The translations under genes were made by a program, and so were the position numbers. The notes below the pieces were generated by a model. That model saw only the letters and a list, made by a program, of their open reading frames with translations. It made no database searches and was not told the origin of the DNA. A stretch of DNA of 36,913 nucleotides from a virus: the IMG/VR virus record IMGVR_UViG_3300033144_003759, positions 1 to 36,913 of that record. One strand, 5' to 3'. Of the stretch, positions 28,943-36,866 are shown piece by piece; within the stretch, counting starts at the first letter, position 1; every line of letters begins with the position of its first letter.

Positions 28943-30157
28943 ATGTCCGACACCGAAAAGAAACTCGCGAAGCTCCTCGAGCAACTCGACAGCAAGGCGC
29001 ACACGGTCGCCGCTGAAAAGGACGGCTCGATCCACGTCAAGAAATGGGGCGGCGTCGAGAGCGTGGTCCCAATAAAGGACGGTCACGCCGTTGACGTCGC
29101 CGCGCTCGCCGACAACGAACTCGCGGGCTTTGATCTCGATTTCACGATCTCAACCTCGGACGTCGATCGCGATGACGACACGATCAACCAAGCCGGTTGG
29201 AAAACGGGCGGCTTCGAGGCGGCGGGCTCGCCGGTGCTCTTTGCCCACAACCGAGGCGAGTTTCCGGTCGCTAAAGCCGTGCGGACCTTTGTCGAAAACG
29301 CCAAGCTCCGCAGCGTGGCGCGATTCCCGTCCAAGGAATTGCACCCGGTCGGAAACACCGCCGGGCGTCTTGCCTTGCACGGCTTCGGGATGCGTGGCGC
29401 CAGCGTCGGATTTCTCCCGCAAAAGTTCTCGTTTAACGAGGAGCGCGGACCGTTCGCGATTGATTTCGAGGAACAAGAACTTTTGGAGTGGAGTGTCCTC
29501 CCGATCCCGGCTAACCCGAACGCGGTCGCCGGGGCCAAGAGCTTTGGGATCGACCTCGCGCCGGTTGTCGAATGGGCGACCAAATGGTTAGACGGGGAGA
29601 GCGGCGGGATCGTCGTCCCGCGTCACGTCGTCGAGGCGGTGCTCGCGGAATCCAAGGGACAGCCGGTTAGCTTGCTCGTTTCCAAGGGAGCCGACGGCGC
29701 TTTCGCCTTTGAGGCTGCGCCCGTGAACGCGGACGAGCCGACCGAGGAAGCGAAAGCGGATGAAAGCGCGGAAGCGACCGAAACCGAGCCGGAAGCAAAG
29801 GGCACGGAGCCGGACCTCGAGCCGACCGACGAGCCCGCCGAGGCGGAGGACAAGGCCGCAACCGAGGAGGCCGCGCCCGTGTGCGACCTATGCGCGCGGG
29901 GCTTCGCCGTCGTCGACGGTTGCCACGTTGTCGGATCGGTATCGGACGCTAAAGCGCTCGCGTGCGCGACCCATGAAAAAGCCGCCGAGGAGACCGCAAC
30001 CGCGTCCGACTCTGTAGGGGTTGCCCCGGAGGCACCGGCGGGCGAAGCTAGTCGCGGTTTGACCGTCGCGGACGTTGGCCGACTCGCAGACGCGGCATTT
30101 CGCAAGGCGCGAGCCGAGCACACACAAGCGACAACCGGCGAGCTAGCCGAATTTTAG
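28943..30157 (+). CDS. HK97-type prohead protease with long acidic tail
   Basis: A 404-residue protein from ATG 28943, four bases after the portal stop. The protease domain (about 60-200) contains TSDVDRDDDTINQAGW, LFAHNRGEFPVAKA (H102), RGASVGFLP (S154) and LLEWSVLPIPANPNA. These are the S78 family catalytic and core motifs. The enzyme matures the capsid by trimming. Residues 260-310 are very acidic (Glu/Asp/Ala), like a scaffold domain. A later C-x2-C plus C-x3 element (CDLCARGFAVVDGCH) looks like a small zinc-binding module that is not part of the usual protease. Confidence 0.85.
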   Translation: MSDTEKKLAKLLEQLDSKAHTVAAEKDGSIHVKKWGGVESVVPIKDGHAVDVAALADNELAGFDLDFTISTSDVDRDDDTINQAGWKTGGFEAAGSPVLFAHNRGEFPVAKAVRTFVENAKLRSVARFPSKELHPVGNTAGRLALHGFGMRGASVGFLPQKFSFNEERGPFAIDFEEQELLEWSVLPIPANPNAVAGAKSFGIDLAPVVEWATKWLDGESGGIVVPRHVVEAVLAESKGQPVSLLVSKGADGAFAFEAAPVNADEPTEEAKADESAEATETEPEAKGTEPDLEPTDEPAEAEDKAATEEAAPVCDLCARGFAVVDGCHVVGSVSDAKALACATHEKAAEETATASDSVGVAPEAPAGEASRGLTVADVGRLADAAFRKARAEHTQATTGELAEF

Positions 30158-30168
30158 GAGCCCGAACG

Positions 30169-31470
30169 ATGTCAGAAGCAACCGAAACCGCCGCGCCCGC
30201 GCCGCTTACAGCGGAGCAAGTGAAACAAATTTTCGAGGAAAAGGCCGGCGTTCTCGTCGACGAGATCCTCGAAAAACACGGCAAACCGGCGGCGGAGCAG
30301 CGCAAAAACGCGCTTTCCGAGATCCTCGGCTCCGAGGACAGCAAAACCGGGCGCGTCGACCTCCTCCCGGAGGAGCCACGCGGCAAGCGTTTGGCCCGGA
30401 TGTTTCTCGCGATCGCTGCGGGCAAGGGCGGGCTACCGGAAGCAATCGCCGCGTCCAAGGGATTCTACGAGCACGCGGGCAAGGCGAGCACGGAGACGGG
30501 CGTCGTTACCGGCGGAAGCAAGGCGATCTGGGACGACACAATTAAAAGCCTCGAGGCATCTACGGCGGGCGCCGGCGGCGTGTTTGTGCCGGAGGATATC
30601 CGGGCCGAACTCATCCCGCTGCTGCGGGCTAATAATGTTGTGCGCGCCTCCGGCGCTCAAGTCGTGCCGATGCCGTTCGGCAATAGTTCTATGAATTTCC
30701 AGGCATCGACCGCCGTCTCGACTTACCTCGATGAATTGCAAGCGGTCCAGCCGTCGCAGCCGTCCTACGGCCGGCTCAAGCTCGCCGCGCGCAAGCTGAT
30801 GACGCTCGTCCCGATTTCTAACGATATGATCCGCTTTGGCATGGCGGGTTTTGACGCCATGATCCGCGATGACATCGTCGAGAGCATGGGGAACCGCGAG
30901 GACCTCGCGCTTATCCGCGACCCCGGAAGCGAGAACACACCGAAAGGGCTGCGCTTCCTCGCCGATCCGGCGAACGTCGTCGACGCAACCGACGACGGCG
31001 GATCGATCACCGTCGCGACCGTCACCTCCGATCTAGCGGGCGCGGTCCAGCGTCTCGAGGACAATAATATCCAACTGCGCCGACCCGGTTGGTTGATCAC
31101 TCCCCGCACAAAGTGGTTCCTGATGAGCCAACGCGGCGCCGACGGTGCCCACATTTGGCGCGACGAAATGCGCGGCGGGACGATCTTTGGTTTCCCATTT
31201 CGCACCACAACCCAGATCCCGAATAACCTCGGCGGCGGCTCGGACGAGTCCGAGGTTTTCATGGTCGATTTTTCCTCGATCGTTATCGGCGACGCCGTGA
31301 CGATGGAAGTCGACGTTTTCGACGGCGCCGCCTACCTCGACGGCGCGGACCTCCGATCCGGCGTCTCCCGCGACGAGAAGGTGATGAGAGGAATTTCCGA
31401 GCACGACATTACAGCGCGACAACGCGGTCGCGAGATTTCGGTTATTACCGCTGTCGATTGGACGCTCTAA
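30169..31470 (+). CDS. Major capsid protein (HK97 fold)
   Basis: A 433-residue protein from ATG 30169 (AGGAGCCC upstream). An N-terminal helical region (residues 10-130), presumably the delta scaffold domain removed by the upstream protease, is followed by AGAGGVFVPEDIRAELIPLL, a standard start of the mature HK97-fold coat protein. Later motifs include LVPISNDMIRF, VESMGNREDLALIRD, and a P-domain to A-domain segment ending MRGISEHDITARQRG. It forms the icosahedral shell. Position after the protease is canonical. Confidence 0.9.
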   Translation: MSEATETAAPAPLTAEQVKQIFEEKAGVLVDEILEKHGKPAAEQRKNALSEILGSEDSKTGRVDLLPEEPRGKRLARMFLAIAAGKGGLPEAIAASKGFYEHAGKASTETGVVTGGSKAIWDDTIKSLEASTAGAGGVFVPEDIRAELIPLLRANNVVRASGAQVVPMPFGNSSMNFQASTAVSTYLDELQAVQPSQPSYGRLKLAARKLMTLVPISNDMIRFGMAGFDAMIRDDIVESMGNREDLALIRDPGSENTPKGLRFLADPANVVDATDDGGSITVATVTSDLAGAVQRLEDNNIQLRRPGWLITPRTKWFLMSQRGADGAHIWRDEMRGGTIFGFPFRTTTQIPNNLGGGSDESEVFMVDFSSIVIGDAVTMEVDVFDGAAYLDGADLRSGVSRDEKVMRGISEHDITARQRGREISVITAVDWTL

Positions 31471-31551
31471 GCGAGCGGCCTCGAGCCTTTTCCCGTCGTC
31501 TCGTGACGGCACAACCTAAGACGGGGCGGGAGCCTCAAGGGAGCTAGAATT

Positions 31552-32046
31552 ATGTCAAACCTTGGAGGGCTCGCGTCCGAACGTGGAATGGCCGACGGGA
31601 TCACCCTCGCGGGCGCGGTTGGCGCGAGCGCCGTCGCTGGCGGCGCAGGTGACAACACCGAAACCAACGGCGCGGAGTTCGATCGGCTTCCGCCCGGTCC
31701 CGACGACGCGCAGCGATACGACTCGGCCGCCGTTGCGATCTTCGCACAGGCGACACTGACTGCAACGGAGACCGCAACGCTAACCGCGACGATCCAGCAC
31801 ACGGACGTTACGGGCGGCGCATTTGCCGACATTCCGGCGGCCGATCAACCGACGCCGCTTGTACTTACGGGCGGCGGCGGCGGAACCACGGAACAGGACG
31901 CTCTTAAATTCGCCGTGCGGCTCTCGAAGCTAAAGCGTTTCGTTCGCGTTCAAGTTCTGATCGATCTTTCGGCGGGCGCTACGGACGTGGGCGCCTACGG
32001 CGGCGGGTTTGTGGCTGGCGGCGCGGCGGTTGTCCCGACTCCGTAA
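31552..32046 (+). CDS. Putative head decoration or minor structural protein
   Basis: A 164-residue protein from ATG 31552 (AAGGGAGC upstream). It is rich in Ala, Gly and Thr. A Gly-rich N-terminal part (GITLAGAVGASAVAGGAGD) leads to a beta-rich body with FAQATLTATETATLTATIQH and RLSKLKRFVRVQVLIDLSAG. Similar proteins often follow major capsid genes, some as decoration or head-fibre components. Function is inferred from position; no cement-protein signature was recognised. Confidence 0.6.
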   Translation: MSNLGGLASERGMADGITLAGAVGASAVAGGAGDNTETNGAEFDRLPPGPDDAQRYDSAAVAIFAQATLTATETATLTATIQHTDVTGGAFADIPAADQPTPLVLTGGGGGTTEQDALKFAVRLSKLKRFVRVQVLIDLSAGATDVGAYGGGFVAGGAAVVPTP

Positions 32047-32079
32047 GCGGCGGCGGGCTTGCTCGCTTCCACTAGACCG

Positions 32080-32114
32080 CGTGCACGCCTCGGCCTACAG
32101 TCGAGGCGCACACG
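32080..32114 (+). promoter_or_regulatory. Strong RNA hairpin before the gene at 32133
   Basis: CGCCTCG (32086-32092) pairs with CGAGGCG (32102-32108). The stem is extended across a CA/CA internal loop by CGTG (32080-32083) with CACG (32111-32114). There is no T-run, so it is more likely an mRNA processing or stability element between structural genes than a terminator. Confidence 0.45.
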
Positions 32115-32132
32115 CTTATAGGAGGCGAGAAC

Positions 32133-32504
32133 GTGTCAAAAATTCCCTACCTGAACGCTAAAGACCAGCACGTGATCAAAATCGTGCAAACGGTCCAGCC
32201 CTATAGCTCCGGCGACGTTACCGCGCTCGAGCCGAGACTCGCCGCGAAATACGTCGCGAAGGAGTACGCCGTTTACCTTGACGAGGCGGACCTCGAGGCG
32301 GCTGGGATCCTGGCCAAGATGAAACGACGAAGGACCGCCCGCGACGCCGACGCCGCCCGCGAGTCGCTCGCCAGCGAAGCCAAGGCGATCGAAAACGAGG
32401 AGGTGGTCGCGAAAGCCAAGTCGAGACGACGGAGCAAGGCCAAACCCGACAGCAAGGACACCGCGAGCAAGGCGGAGGCGGAAGCCAGGGCCGCGACCAA
32501 GTGA
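32133..32504 (+). CDS. Hypothetical structural-region protein with basic C-terminus
   Basis: A 123-residue protein from GTG 32133 (GGAGGCGAG upstream). Residues 1-65 (DQHVIKIVQTVQPYSSGDVT, YVAKEYAVYLDEADLEAAG) look like a small globular domain. The last 55 residues are a charged, Lys/Ala-rich helix (KAKSRRRSKAKPDSKDTAS). Genes of this type lie between capsid and connector genes in many phages. Function unknown. The stop overlaps the next possible start. Confidence 0.6.
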   Translation: MSKIPYLNAKDQHVIKIVQTVQPYSSGDVTALEPRLAAKYVAKEYAVYLDEADLEAAGILAKMKRRRTARDADAARESLASEAKAIENEEVVAKAKSRRRSKAKPDSKDTASKAEAEARAATK

Positions 32505-32749
32505 GCGGGAGCGGAAGGCCGGAGGGCGGCGGGGACTTCACCGCGGGCGCTCTCGCGGGCGCTCCGCCGGGCTCGCTAACCGCCGACGCGCTCGGGTGCG
32601 AGCCCTCCCTCGAGGGCGACGGGGAGCTAATGGACGCTTTCGGGCGTGTGATTCAAGGGAGCGTGGACTGTGTCCAAAGTGAAACCGACCGCGCTAACGA
32701 CGATCAAGAGGTGCGAAGGCGAGCTAGGTCGCGAATGCGCCGACACTGA
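32501..32749 (+). CDS. Possible small protein overlapping the connector gene
   Basis: An 82-residue frame from GTG 32501, overlapping the TGA before it. The first half fills an otherwise empty 165-base gap and is Gly/Ala/Pro/Glu-rich. The last 27 residues run over the start of the next gene in another frame and may be non-coding. It may be a real short gene or a chance frame. Confidence 0.35.
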   Translation: MSGSGRPEGGGDFTAGALAGAPPGSLTADALGCEPSLEGDGELMDAFGRVIQGSVDCVQSETDRANDDQEVRRRARSRMRRH

Positions 32750-33368
32750 CGCGCGGGACTATCTCGGTTCGATTATCAATTCGGTTAGCTCTCAGATCGA
32801 GCGCATCCTAAACAGGGCGCTCGCTTTCGAGGCGGGGCGCGTCGAGGACTTGCCCGGTTTTGGGTTGCCCCGGCTCCGGGTCGCCAAGCCTCCGATCGTC
32901 ACACTGACAAGCGTTTCAATTATCGGGACCAAGTCCCCGATCCTCGTCGACCCGATCGACCTCGCAACGCTGAGCGTCGAGGACGACGGGCGGACGGGCA
33001 TTATCTACAACCCCGCCGGCTGGCCAGACACGGGCGGGCGCTCCACTGGCATTGCCGGCGACCGCCTCACCGGGACCGAGGAGCACGCGATCCGGGTGAC
33101 ATTCGACGGCGGATTCGTGACGCCGGAGCAAGCCAAAGCCGACACAACGGACACGCTCGTCCGCAGCCTTCCCGACGAAATCGAGGACGCCGCCGCTATT
33201 GCGGTCGCCTCGAGGTTTTCGCGGCGCGGGGACGATCACGGGATCAAAAGCGAGCGCATCCTATCCGGTTCCGTCTCGTTTGACCTCGACAGCAAAACCG
33301 GCCTACCCAAAATCTGTCTATCGATGATCCGTCCTTATCGGATATTCGCGCAAGGCGCGGGCCAATGA
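32670..33368 (+). CDS. Head-tail connector (gp6/adaptor-like)
   Basis: A 232-residue protein from GTG 32670. The N-terminal part has helices with CADTDARDYLGSIINSVSSQIERIL, then the long strand region VAKPPIVTLTSVSIIG and GRTGIIYNP, then the late helix PDEIEDAAAIAVASRF. The order, a helical pack, a strand with a K-x-P-I motif and a C-terminal helix, is that of phage head-tail connectors of the gp6 type, which sit below the portal. Position just before head closure and neck genes fits. Confidence 0.7.
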   Translation: MSKVKPTALTTIKRCEGELGRECADTDARDYLGSIINSVSSQIERILNRALAFEAGRVEDLPGFGLPRLRVAKPPIVTLTSVSIIGTKSPILVDPIDLATLSVEDDGRTGIIYNPAGWPDTGGRSTGIAGDRLTGTEEHAIRVTFDGGFVTPEQAKADTTDTLVRSLPDEIEDAAAIAVASRFSRRGDDHGIKSERILSGSVSFDLDSKTGLPKICLSMIRPYRIFAQGAGQ

Positions 33369-33694
33369 GCTTCCTGGCGTCGTGGTTCGTTGACCGGACG
33401 ACGATCCTCCCCTTTGTCTCCGACGGTGACGAGGGCGGCGACGTCTACGGCCCGGCCCGCGTTGCGCGTTGTCGCGTCGAGCGATTCGAGGGGATCGTCC
33501 GCTCGTCAAGTGGCGAGGAGCGCGACGTCGAATATAGGATCGCCTATCCGCTCGAGGACGCTCCCGGCCTCCGCGATCGGGTGCTCCTCGAGGACGACGT
33601 CGAGACGAGCACGGACGCCGGGCGCGTGCCGGTCCAAATCAAACGAGCCCGCCGCCGAAACGGAACCGGAGGGCTCGCGGAGGTGTTTCTCTGA
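33365..33694 (+). CDS. Head closure / head-tail joining protein
   Basis: A 109-residue protein from ATG 33365, overlapping the previous TGA. A beta-rich sequence (LASWFVDRTTILPFVSDGD, ARVARCRVERFEGIVRSS, GLRDRVLLEDDV) follows the pattern of head closure (stopper) proteins. It ends with a short Arg-rich strand. Its size and its place between connector and neck genes match head-tail joining proteins. Confidence 0.65.
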   Translation: MSFLASWFVDRTTILPFVSDGDEGGDVYGPARVARCRVERFEGIVRSSSGEERDVEYRIAYPLEDAPGLRDRVLLEDDVETSTDAGRVPVQIKRARRRNGTGGLAEVFL

Positions 33695-34194
33695 TGGCGG
33701 CGACAAAGGGCGGCCTCAAGGTCCGCGTAAGCGTGCGCGGGTTTAAAAAGGTAATTGCCAAAATTAACGCGCTCCGAAAATCGAGCCCGGAAGCCGTCAA
33801 CGCCGCCCTATTTCAGGAGGCGGTTTTGATTTTCGCGGATAGCCAAAGGCTAGTGCCGATCGACTTCGGGTTCCTCCGGAATTCGGGGCTTGTCGCTCCG
33901 GCGGGGACGTTGCTAAAATTCCGCGTCGTCATCGGGTACGGGATGGAATACGCGGAGGCCGTCCACGAAAGGAAAGACGTCCGGCACAACGGGGAGACAA
34001 CGTCCCACTATCTGGAGAAACCATACCGAAAACGAATTTCCGGCATACTGGGGAGGGTAGCCAAGCGCGCGGGCCGGTTTGTCGAGGCGGGCGCAAAGCC
34101 GAAACGACCGACGAGCATCGGAAAGGGCGAGGTCGCCAGCAAAACAACGCGGGACGCGGCTCGCTCCAAGCGCGCAAAGAACAAAAAGAGGTAG
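33694..34194 (+). CDS. HK97 gp10-like neck / tail-completion protein
   Basis: A 166-residue protein from ATG 33694, sharing a base with the stop before it. It contains SVRGFKKVIAKINALRK, then QEAVLIFADSQRLVPIDFG, FLRNSGLV and VVIGYGMEYAEAVHERKDVR. This is the HK97 gp10 family pattern (x-P-x-D-T/F-G-x-L-R-x-S with a G-x-x-Y-A-x-x-V-H element). These proteins complete the neck. The last 50 residues are Lys/Arg-rich. Confidence 0.8.
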   Translation: MAATKGGLKVRVSVRGFKKVIAKINALRKSSPEAVNAALFQEAVLIFADSQRLVPIDFGFLRNSGLVAPAGTLLKFRVVIGYGMEYAEAVHERKDVRHNGETTSHYLEKPYRKRISGILGRVAKRAGRFVEAGAKPKRPTSIGKGEVASKTTRDAARSKRAKNKKR

Positions 34195-34198
34195 GCCA

Positions 34199-34957
34199 AT
34201 GCCCCACGGAATCGCCCCAATCGACTACGCCGAGGATCTCGCGGCGAATCTCTCCGGCCTCTCCTATCCCGGCGGAAACATCCGGGTAGGTATGCCGACG
34301 CCGAAAGCGCGACCGGGGAACGATCCGACCGTTTACGTGTTCGACACACCCGCCGACAATGACGAGGACTACAAGGACGGCGGAGCGGGGACGGGCATCA
34401 CGAAGCCCGCCGTGCAGATACGGATCCGCGGGAGACAGAACGACCCAAGCGGCGCGCGGCGCTTGGCGTTTCGCGTTTACGATCAATTTAGATTTCGCGA
34501 AATTGGTGGGTATTGCCGGGGCGTCGCCCGGAGCCCGTCCGACCTCGGAGTGAATGGCGACGGCGATCCGGAGTGGTCTGTCAGTGTCCAGGCTTGGCGG
34601 GACGTGCGTCCCCGCCCGTGGTATTGGGGCCTCGCCGCGCCGGGCGGATTGGACGAGGCGGGCGTTAACGGTCTGGCCAACGTCGCGACCGCCGATCTGC
34701 GCTTCCGCGCTTTCGATATAATCGTGGGCGCGGCGCTCTCGCTCTATTGGTGCGGCCCGTCTGATCGCAACGGGATCGGCGCGTCCGGCCTCCCGTCGAT
34801 CCTGTCCAAGGGTCCGGGCCAGACGGAGTCTAGTGCGGGGGCTTTTGCGCTAGTGACCGACGCGTTACCTTTCACCACGCCGCTAGGGCTCGACACCTAC
34901 CAAGTTTGGGAGGCGGCCGGGCTACCCGCTGGACCGACCTCCGTCGATGTCCGCTAG
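34199..34957 (+). CDS. Tail terminator-like protein with extra C-terminal domain
   Basis: A 252-residue protein from ATG 34199. Residues 1-125 follow the tail terminator/minor capsid pattern: a helical start (IDYAEDLAANLSGL), a strand around NIRVGMPTP, then AVQIRIRGRQNDPSGARRLAF and a later strand. The second 125 residues carry an extra Gly/Ser-rich, beta-type extension absent in minimal tail terminators. Position between the gp10-like gene and tail tube agrees with tail termination. Confidence 0.55.
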   Translation: MPHGIAPIDYAEDLAANLSGLSYPGGNIRVGMPTPKARPGNDPTVYVFDTPADNDEDYKDGGAGTGITKPAVQIRIRGRQNDPSGARRLAFRVYDQFRFREIGGYCRGVARSPSDLGVNGDGDPEWSVSVQAWRDVRPRPWYWGLAAPGGLDEAGVNGLANVATADLRFRAFDIIVGAALSLYWCGPSDRNGIGASGLPSILSKGPGQTESSAGAFALVTDALPFTTPLGLDTYQVWEAAGLPAGPTSVDVR

Positions 34958-34965
34958 GAGATTCT

Positions 34966-35349
34966 ATGCCCCGTACCGCTTTAACGATCGACCTCCTCGG
35001 CACGCAAGGGCTCGAGGTGGACCTCGAGACGCTCCTCGCCGCACAAACGATCGACGATGTGAACGGCTCGAGCTTTGAGGCGACCGGGGACAACATCCTC
35101 GTCTTGATCGAAAACAATAACGCGGGCGCCGCTGCTGTCACGTTTGCCGACATCGTCTCGCCGGAGGGTCGCCAGCTAACTACGGCGGAAAAAACCACGA
35201 CGATCCCCGCCGGCGAGAAACGACTACGCGGTCCGTTCAAAAGTATCTTTTGGGCCTCGAAAACTCTCGGCGTAGACAAGGGAAAGATCCTCGTCGACTC
35301 CGACGTCCCCACCGTCAACGTCACGCTTTTGCGTGTGCCCCGACTATAA
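34966..35349 (+). CDS. Conserved tail-region protein of unknown function
   Basis: A 127-residue protein from ATG 34966 (GGAG at 34957-34960). Its centre reads GDNILVLIENNNAGAAAVTF, then PEGRQ, then a strand and PAGEKRLRGPFKSIFW, the pattern of a small beta-sandwich found in many phages near tail tube genes. The exact role is unknown. It may be a minor tail or decoration protein. Confidence 0.6.
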   Translation: MPRTALTIDLLGTQGLEVDLETLLAAQTIDDVNGSSFEATGDNILVLIENNNAGAAAVTFADIVSPEGRQLTTAEKTTTIPAGEKRLRGPFKSIFWASKTLGVDKGKILVDSDVPTVNVTLLRVPRL

Positions 35350-35408
35350 CCGCGAGCCTCTCGCAAACTGCCAAACCAAACGGGGCGCAGCCTCGAGGAG
35401 TGTAAAAA

Positions 35409-35828
35409 ATGGGCTGTATCTCTGGACGCCTCTCGAAAGTCGATGTTTCGAGCGACAACTTTGTCGCCGAGGATCTAAACCTCGGCTCGATCGTCGACGC
35501 TACACTAAACATCAACATCGACGAATTGGAGTGCACATCGCACGACGACAACGGCGCGAGGATCTACCTCCCAAATCATCACGACGCGACCGGCGATTTT
35601 TCCCTACGTTGGGACGAGGACGACGCCGGTCAAACGATGGTTCTTGACGCCGTGTTTGCGAAATCCGTTTTCAATATCCGGATGCGGATGCAAACCGGGA
35701 CGGGTTTCCTTCGGTTCGACGCGGGCGCGTTCGCGACCACATTCTCGCCGAGCGGCCCTCTCGACGACGCGGCGGGGCTCGACGTAACGCTCCGCCTTAG
35801 CGGCCTCGTCCGCACGGCCCAGCCCTAG
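35409..35828 (+). CDS. Major tail (tube) protein
   Basis: A 139-residue protein from ATG 35409 (CGAGGAGTG upstream). The sequence follows tail tube proteins: a start with SGRLSKVDVSSDNF, then LNLGSIVDATLNINIDELEC, then TGDFSLRWDEDDAGQTM, a V-F-x-x-R-M-R-M strand and a closing strand with TLRLSGLV. The tube is built from stacked rings of this protein. A terminator-like hairpin follows, as expected after a highly expressed gene, and the chaperone genes come next. Confidence 0.7.
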   Translation: MGCISGRLSKVDVSSDNFVAEDLNLGSIVDATLNINIDELECTSHDDNGARIYLPNHHDATGDFSLRWDEDDAGQTMVLDAVFAKSVFNIRMRMQTGTGFLRFDAGAFATTFSPSGPLDDAAGLDVTLRLSGLVRTAQP

Positions 35829-35879
35829 CGGTTAGGCACAAGCCCCCCCCCGGCGGCTCCCTAGCGGGACCGTCTCCGG

Positions 35880-35919
35880 CCCTCGCGTTGCTCCCCTGGT
35901 AGCGCGAGGGCTTTGCTTT
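35880..35919 (+). terminator. Rho-independent-type terminator after the tail tube gene
   Basis: CCCTCGCG (35880-35887) pairs perfectly with CGCGAGGG (35903-35910), followed by CTTTGCTTT. The 157-base gap between tail tube and chaperone genes holds this hairpin. It would reduce read-through after the highly expressed tube gene. Confidence 0.65.
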
Positions 35920-35985
35920 GCCGCGCGACCAGTAAGCGGCTACCGTTGCCACGCCGCGCACGAATGCGGCGAGAGGCAAGCAACA

Positions 35986-36435
35986 ATGAGCACGATCGAA
36001 CACAACCTCGAGCGGGGGCAATGCTCCGTTCACTTGGGCGGGAAAAGGCGGCTCGTTTGGTTCAAAAACCAGACGCGGCGAAAGCTCGAGGAGCTAAACG
36101 GTAAGGGCCTAATGAGCTTGGACGACCAGTCGAGTCTAGGTTTTGACCTAATAACGAAAATGGTCCGCGCCGGGCTATCGTACCGCGAGAGCGTCGACGG
36201 AATGCCGGCGGAGGAGGACGTCGACGACTGGTTCGACGGGCTCGTTACGCTCGCCGACGCCGAAAAGCCGGAGTGGAAAGAAGCGATCGAGCGCGGGGAC
36301 GCGGAGACGTTCGCGACGCTGGCGAAAAAAGTATCGGAAGCGCTCGCATGGTCAATGACGGGGCGGAGCCCGGCCGAGGAGGCCAAGGAGGAGCCAAGCG
36401 AGGATAGGGCGGGAAAAGAAAGCGCGGCGGCGTAG
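35986..36435 (+). CDS. Tail assembly chaperone gpG-like
   Basis: A 149-residue protein from ATG 35986 (GAGAGGCAAG upstream). The first 60 residues show a small N-terminal domain (CSVHLGGKRRLVWFKNQTRRK), then a helical part with DWFDGLVTLADAEKPEWKEA and a charged end. It precedes the tape-measure gene and contains the slippery heptamer GGGAAAA at 36411-36417 near its end. This is the classic position of the G chaperone, which coats the tape measure during tail assembly. Confidence 0.75.
   Translation: MSTIEHNLERGQCSVHLGGKRRLVWFKNQTRRKLEELNGKGLMSLDDQSSLGFDLITKMVRAGLSYRESVDGMPAEEDVDDWFDGLVTLADAEKPEWKEAIERGDAETFATLAKKVSEALAWSMTGRSPAEEAKEEPSEDRAGKESAAA
36411..36417 (+). promoter_or_regulatory. 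-1 ribosomal frameshift site (slippery heptamer)
   Basis: GGGAAAA at 36411-36417, read G GGA AAA in the zero frame, fits the X-XXY-YYZ rule. A slip of -1 puts the ribosome in the frame open to 36863, and that frame has no stop between the site and the downstream coding part. Phages of many families use this site to make G and GT chaperones in set proportion. Confidence 0.8.
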
Positions 36436-36863
36436 GTCCGTGGGACTGGGACGGCCTCCTCCGTTTGGCGGCGGAGGTCGGCTTAACTCCGTCGCAGTTT
36501 TGGGATCTCACTCTTTGGGAATTCGTCCTTTACGTCGAGGGCCGATCCAGGGTTTGGGAACGAACGCGCGAGCTGACAGCGTGGCAAACCGCGCTGCTGA
36601 TGAATGTCCAGGGATGTAAACCGCGCGTTACCGTCGACCGCTTGCTCGGCCGAAAAAACATCAACAACGAGGCGATCGCCGCATTCGTCGGCGAGAAAGA
36701 CGCCAAGCCGAAATCCAAGGGAGCGGAGCGAGGGCTCGAGGGTCGAGAGAAAGAGCGGAAAAAGGACGCTTTCCGTATGATGATGCGACGACGAACAAGC
36801 GAGGCGAAAGCCGAGCACGCGAAAAAGAAAGCCGCCGACAAGGCGCGGAAGGCCGGAGGGTAG
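36411..36863 (+). CDS. T part of the gpGT-like tail chaperone fusion (-1 frameshift product)
   Basis: In the -1 frame from the slippery site the sequence runs RKRGGVGPWDWDGLLRLAAE, then GLTPSQFWDLTLWEF. The W-D-W-D start and P-x-x-F-W-x-L-T-x-x-E-F pattern are typical of the T domain of tail assembly chaperones. The last 60 residues are a Lys/Arg-rich helix. Standalone translation from TTG 36465 is possible but unlikely. The fused product would contain about 292 residues counted from 35986. Its role is to load tube protein onto the tape measure. Confidence 0.75.
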   Translation, partial: GKRKRGGVGPWDWDGLLRLAAEVGLTPSQFWDLTLWEFVLYVEGRSRVWERTRELTAWQTALLMNVQGCKPRVTVDRLLGRKNINNEAIAAFVGEKDAKPKSKGAERGLEGREKERKKDAFRMMMRRRTSEAKAEHAKKKAADKARKAGG

Positions 36864-36866
36864 GCA

